Origin: Fragilariopsis cylindrus CCMP1102
Taxonomy: Eukaryota > Bacillariophyta > Bacillariophyceae > Bacillariales > Bacillariaceae
DNA: 64,000 nt
Assembly: GCA_900095095.1 (NCBI GenBank)
Contig: FMBT01000436.1
Location: 1 to 64,000 of the forward strand
Direction of reading: 5' to 3'
Part shown: positions 59,801-64,000 of the stretch, in pieces
How positions within the stretch are numbered: the first letter of the stretch is position 1
Layout: every line of letters begins with the position of its first letter
Program-made: the position numbers and the translations under genes
Notes under the pieces: model-generated
What the model was told of the DNA's origin: nothing
Databases searched by the model: none
What the model saw: only the letters and a program-made list of their open reading frames with translations

Positions 59801-60957
59801 CGATTGCCGGGAAGCCTCCAATCGTTCTAGGATTATATGTAGATGACTTTGTATTCTACTCCAAATCAGAAGAAGTGGAAGAATGGTTTGAACAACAACT
59901 GAAATCAAAGGTCAAAGTAGATTTCATGGGAACAGTCTCATGGTTTCTAGGGCAAGCTTACGAATGGCATCGATTTGACGACAATAGAGTGACATGTCAC
60001 ATATCACAACAAGCGTTCATTGATCAAATGCTGGAGAAACACAAACTAACTGAATGTAAGCCCAGTAGAACACCGTATCGATCAGGATTAGTGATTGATA
60101 GAGTCAATCGCGATGGGATAGATCCATCTGACAAAGAGGAACTGGTAAATGCATACCAATCTATTATGAGAGGACTAACATGGCTGTCTATTAACACACG
60201 GCCTGACATATGCACAGCAACAAAGCTACTTGGCCAATTCTGCAGCAATCCATCCTATGGTCATTTCCAATCTGCGAAACATGTACTGCGATATTTGAGT
60301 CATACCTCTTCACATGGGATATGGTTCACACAAGGAGACAATGTACTCGAAGGAAATGTGGGAATACCAGACATATTTGAAGATGAGAAGACAATTACAT
60401 TCACAGACTCGAATTGGGGATCACAAGATGCCTCCCAGCCAAGAGAGAATGAAAAGAGAGTTGTCACATCAGAAGAGATGAAGTCCATTCAAGGATATTA
60501 CATTACTAGAATGGGGGGTCCTATCTGTTGGGGTGTATACCGAGAGAAAAGACTGAGTGGAAGCTCTTGTATCGCGGAGATCAAGGCCATGCATGAGGGT
60601 GTTAAAGAGATCCAGTATCTCAGGCATCTTATGAGGCAACTTGGACTGAGTGATGTAAATAATCCTACTCCAGTGCTTAATGACAATAATCCTACTCCAG
60701 TGCTTAATGACAATAAAGGAAGTGTCGATTGGGTTGAGAGTGGATGTAAAGCTACTAAGAAACTAAGGCATGAAAACATAAGTGAATTAAGCATTGCAGA
60801 AGGGAGATTGCATGGAGAGGTCAATATAGCCTGGATTCCAGGAAAGACCAACCCTGCAGATATCTTCACAAAAGAAGACAAAGATGTAGGACACTTTGAA
60901 GGACTACGAAACCTCATGGTCAAGCCCCGTGAGGACGTTCGGAACCTACAACAATAA
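56828..60957 (+). pseudogene. pol: Copia Pol (protease-integrase-RT-RNase H), interrupted
   Basis: Protease: PDSGATAH at 56957. Integrase: MDIGYGD, IQCDFDP and GLVERRW supply the D,D,E residues (about 57940-58240). Reverse transcriptase: RIVVLGNHENR, QGDCKNAFCQPELPED and the catalytic LGLYVDDF (about 59830). RNase H: TDSNWG and the LNDNKGS region, then ISELSIAEGRLHG and NPADIFTK. Breaks: TAG 58304-58306 where Trp is conserved (KF-W-YWA), TGA 58922-58924, and one lost G near 59780 where GGGG is expected. A 27-base tandem duplication at 60661-60714 repeats NPTPVLNDN in RNase H. All stops lie in an otherwise continuous frame, so the defects are few and recent. Confidence 0.85.
60661..60714. repeat. 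27-bp tandem duplication within RNase H
   Basis: Two perfect copies of a unit beginning AATCCTACTCCAGTG. It adds nine residues next to the catalytic DN. Confidence 0.9.
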
Positions 60958-61009
60958 TAAGAGATATATATATAAATATAGATTGGTATAAACCTATTAG
61001 TACACCTAT

Positions 61010-61015
61010 GGGGGG
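61010..61015 (+). promoter_or_regulatory. Polypurine tract of copia element
   Basis: GGGGGG directly before the 3' LTR, the expected site for plus-strand priming. Confidence 0.6.
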
Positions 61016-61280
61016 TGCTAGAAGGAACGGTATAGCAATAGATTGAGTCAAACGAGTCATATCATGGAATTCCAGACATGGATAAGATGACACGTCGCAC
61101 CTCTTTAGAATGAGTGGTCAAGAGCTTCTATACAAGATATAGATGACACCACTTGGATTAGAGGCATATCCTAGCCATTGAATGGTTTGGGACGAAAGAT
61201 GTGCAGTTAGTCTAGCTATCATAACTTTAAGATTTACGATTTACCAACTACTAAGCTTTGTATTTTGTATATTATTAGCA
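61016..61280 (+). repeat. 3' LTR of copia element
   Basis: 265 bases, identical by eye to the 5' LTR, followed by 14 G. Confidence 0.92.
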
Positions 61281-61551
61281 GGGGGGGGGGGGGGTTACTC
61301 GTCCTACATCAATTTTTTGTGTTTATTTTTTTTTTCTCTCTCTTTCTCTCTCTCTCTACTTCTTCACGCAATGAACTTAGACGCACACTCGCGCCAGCAA
61401 CAATTTTAGCACATCATTGAACATTGAAAAAAAATCAAATTGACACTTGACACAACATCATTACATCATTCAAAGCTCATTCGTCCATTCAAAGTAAATG
61501 TGAAGTGCCGTTATTTCCCACGAACGAAAAAACGATACGCAACGAGCCACT

Positions 61552-62634
61552 ATGCATAACGACACGATGATGTATTATCTACTTTTTTTATTTCTGCAGC
61601 TGTCGTTATTCTCTACTGACGGTTTCCGCGTCCAATCCATTTCTGTGAGATCCAATGGAAAGGAAATGGACGTTCGTAGTTGTCGATATTACAAGAATAA
61701 TAGAAGTAGCACATTTGTAGCAGTAGCAGTAGCAGTATCAGTATCAGTATCAGTATCAGTAGTAGAAATAAAGGGTTGATGCTCAAGATGGCCGAGGAGT
61801 CCAACCCGTCGTCATCATCCGAGACAAAACAACAGCAACACAAAGAAGATCATCTTCGTCCTGTTGAAAAGACTGATGAAGAATGGAAAGAGATATTAAG
61901 TCCGGAACAATATTACATATTACGTAAGGAAGGAACCGAAAGTCCGAATTCATCAATCCTGAATAAAATCTCAGTGGAGAAAAATGGAAAAGAAGATGAG
62001 GGTACATTCAGTTGTGGGGGATGTAATGCGGCCTTATTTGTAGCTGATGCGAAATTTGATAGTGGTACAGGATGGCCATCCTTCTTTGCACCTATAACGT
62101 CCTCGGCAGTCGATCTAAACACTGACTATAAATTAATTGTACCTCGTACTGAAGTTACGTGCTCTCAATGTGGTGGTCATCTTGGACATGTTTTCGAAGG
62201 TAAGGACTATGCTGGTTCCTTTATCTCTTACTTCCGGGGCTTTTTTCTTTCTTTCTTTTTCTTCATATTCGTGACTCTAACTAACGCCGCAAATACAATA
62301 ATAACAAAATCCTATCACATTTTCTATATATGAAGATGGACCAGAAATTACAGGGCAACGATACTGTATGAATGGAGGCGCGATGAATTTTTATAGAGAT
62401 ACTGAACGCCCTGATTTAGCTTCAAAAGTTAAACAAATGTCGATTGAAGATCCATACACAATCCAACCGGCTCAAGCTTTACCCGGTGCACTTGTGAATT
62501 TTGTCATTGGTGGTATATTCTTTAATGCATTTTTATCAAGCGAAAAAAATACTCCCATTGACTTCCTAATTTTACTACCCGCAACGTATTATGGTTTTTT
62601 AGCGGTTAAGACTATCAGTAAAATGATGGTATAA
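61552..62634 (+). CDS. msrB: Peptide-methionine (R)-S-oxide reductase (MsrB) with C-terminal membrane tail
   Basis: Exon 1 61552-62199 and exon 2 62336-62634 (GTAAGG...GAAG, phase 1). The N-terminus (MMYYLLFLFLQLSLFSTDGF) is a signal peptide with Phe at the likely cleavage point, compatible with plastid import. One lost G near 61775 joins this leader to the enzyme; the alternative start is 61779. The MsrB domain is complete: LSPEQYYILRKEGTE, CGGCNAALF, FDSGTGWPSFF, VTCSQCGGHLGHVF and GQRYCMNGGAMNFYR. The CxxC pairs bind zinc and RYCMN has the catalytic Cys. It reduces methionine-R-sulfoxide in proteins. After the domain, about 60 residues contain two hydrophobic helices (GALVNFVIGGIFFNAFL, DFLILLPATYYGFLAV), suggesting a membrane anchor. 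Confidence 0.85.
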
Positions 62635-63240
62635 TATAATTAATATTTTTATAAGATAAAAATATAGTGATCATTGACACCCATGGATATTCATATGGGC
62701 GCCTGGATTTTCCTATACCTGCATCCTTGTATTCAAAATTAATGCAGATAGGTTCTTAAACAGTGTAATATACCAAATAAACTTTGGGAGTACAGTATAT
62801 TTGCTGTGTTGCATAAAAATTGCTGTTTCTGTAGTGCATTGTGTAAAAAAAGGTAAGATATCTACCACATTTTTGCTCTCCTTTTTTTACGTGTAAACTA
62901 GATTTTGCATGCCACCAGAATGAATCGAGCAACAACCGGTCCGATGAAAGATCAATGAACTTCACCGCCCAATAATACAATGTATTCAATATTAAACCGC
63001 AAAGATATATGATCATGATTATAAACTGTTTTGATTGGACTCCTTCCGAGATTATTTCGATGTATGTAATGTATCCGTGCTCATTATTATAATAACAATG
63101 TACACTGTCGTTCATTTTGCTTCTTCTTATTTTTCTATAAAATGAGCATATGTTCTATATACCTTCAGAGATTCTTTTTCTCAACCACAAACTCCTCGGC
63201 AAATTTGAAGGGTCTCATCTTTATCCAAAAACAAATGATC
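62635..63240. other. Intergenic between convergent genes
   Basis: AT-rich. A 119-residue minus-strand frame (62756-63115) has no coding features I trust. Confidence 0.35.
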
Positions 63241-63625
63241 CTAAGGATCTACTATACCAGTCACATCATTGATATGACCTGAAACGAATCTCCAAGTTTC
63301 TATCCCAGTATCAGCATCATCTTCGTTAGTCTTGTTTGTCGAAGTACACCAGTCTTTGTGAATCGCAACATCTCAGAAGGGCCGTCATCATCGTCGCCGC
63401 CGTCGTCGTTGTCATCTTCATACACAGTTCTAGCTTTTGGTTTTGGTTTGATTTTGTCCAATAAACTACCGATATTATCATGTTTACTACTACTATTACT
63501 ATCATTATCTATCGATTATTATTTGTTGGAAGTTATTATCATTACCATTTTTAATGTCATTGTCATTTGTCATTGTAATTATTGCCTTTGATACATTCTG
63601 ATGAGCTCGACATTGTCCGTAGCAT
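63241..63625 (-). CDS. Hypothetical Asn/Asp-rich small protein, frameshifted
   Basis: From ATG 63625 (or 63613) the pieces read MSSSSECIKGNNY, NNFQQIIIDR, IGSLLDKIKPKPKARTVYE, then an Asp/Gly run and SEMLRF. After one lost C near 63357 they read KDWCTSTNKTNEDD and ETWRFVSGHINDVTGI, ending at TAG 63241. A further frame change lies near 63560. The basic KIKPKPKARTVYE patch and the non-repetitive end support a gene. No family recognised. Confidence 0.35.
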
Positions 63626-64000
63626 GTGTTCACTCCGAACTAGGTCCTACATGGATGCAGATAGTATGTATACACATGACATTTATGACCTGTGTCACGG
63701 TAGTAGGATTTTTTGTGTTTGTTTTTGTCTTATAAAAAACCCACCCAACAAAAACCTGAGATCCAACGCATACGATTAAGATGCGAAAATTTAAATACAA
63801 GACGAGCGATTGGAGTTGGATTCAGTCACGCAAAATGCAGAAGGCTTATGTGTGTTTCGTGTATATTTCGTAAAAACTTATTTATTGTCGATTTCAGCCA
63901 ATTTTAAGATTTTTGTTTAGAAAAGGCGTAATAGTTCTCGTGGAGAATCAATTACTCACGATAATAATCTGCCAATCGACTGAGCAGAAAAATCAAAGGA
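63626..64000. other. Right edge, no gene seen
   Basis: AT-rich, presumed upstream region of the small minus-strand gene; nothing further supported. Confidence 0.3.

Larger units (their letters stand above)
54234..61280 (+). mobile_element. Ty1/copia LTR retrotransposon, complete, 7.05 kb
   Basis: Two identical 265-base LTRs (TG...CA ends) flank a gag frame and a pol region in the order protease, integrase, reverse transcriptase, RNase H, which defines copia. The element sits inside a poly(G) run: 12 G before the left LTR and 14 G after the right one, so the usual 5-base target duplication would be GGGGG. A GGGGGG polypurine tract (61010-61015) precedes the right LTR. Identical LTRs point to recent insertion, yet pol has two internal stops and one frameshift, so the copy is probably non-autonomous. 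Confidence 0.92.

Noticed and set aside
3-60957. Alternative nuclear genetic code (TGA or TAG as sense)
   Set aside because: TGA, TAG and TAA all end intact genes in the window (for example 20149 TGA, 30482 TAG, 8357 TAA), so the internal stops are local changes.
62756-63115. 119-residue minus-strand frame
   Set aside because: AT-driven composition, no domain, and it sits in the 3' flank between convergent genes.
1-64000. CRISPR array, bacterial operon, integron or prophage
   Set aside because: Introns, plastid and mitochondrial leaders and repeat types are all eukaryotic; no regularly spaced repeats with unique spacers were seen.

Overview
The window looks like nuclear DNA of a diatom (Bacillariophyta). 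The evidence is: (i) a split cytochrome c6 gene whose precursor has a signal peptide, an ASA^F plastid motif and a thylakoid-lumen signal; (ii) short GT-AG introns, often with GTACGT or GTAAGT donors; (iii) Asn-, Gln-, Ser- and Asp-rich inserts encoded by triplet microsatellites; (iv) a Ty1/copia retroelement of the kind common in diatoms; (v) an SLC4-type anion transporter with a plastid-type N-terminus. The species cannot be named from this sequence.

Layout. 0-4.5 kb: the 3' part of a TPX2-repeat-like cytoskeletal protein with two in-frame stops. 4.6-8.4 kb: an intronless module with a gene joining a RanBP2 zinc finger, two repeated helical units, a WGR-like and a GIY-YIG-like domain (split by one in-frame TGA), and a divergent orphan gene. 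Hairpins lie between them and a degenerate foldback element lies beyond. 10-11 kb: V-ATPase subunit G. 11.5-20.2 kb: an Asn/Asp-rich zinc-cluster protein, a sugar-nucleotidyltransferase, a 2OG-Fe(II) dioxygenase and a mitochondrial TMEM65-GAF fusion. 21.3-21.9 kb: cytochrome c6 (petJ). 23.6-30.5 kb: a very large secreted type I membrane protein made of six alternating a/b modules. 30.9-39.4 kb: a gamma-glutamylcyclotransferase-like gene, a trypsin-like protease, a membrane-anchored kinase-like gene, an HD-domain phosphohydrolase and an Asn-rich protein ending in an MLLE domain. 39.6-48.5 kb: a SET-domain methyltransferase, a prolyl-4-hydroxylase/Sel1 protein, an APH-family phosphotransferase and an SLC4-type transporter. 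49.2-53.7 kb: an EDRF1-like TPR gene. 54.2-61.3 kb: a complete copia element with identical LTRs inserted in a poly(G) tract. 61.5-62.6 kb: an MsrB with a C-terminal membrane tail. The far right holds the end of a small unassigned minus-strand gene.

The genes do not form an operon or a clear pathway; this is an ordinary gene-dense eukaryotic segment. Its most striking general property is that many genes between about 25 and 62 kb can be read through only by accepting single-base frameshifts, mostly one missing base in a short homopolymer. Genes from 9.9 to 25.3 kb, and the APH gene at 44-46.6 kb, are free of them. Separate in-frame TGA/TAG codons break three otherwise continuous frames. Consensus errors, allelic nonsense changes and true decay are all possible, so exon and frame notes are given gene by gene.
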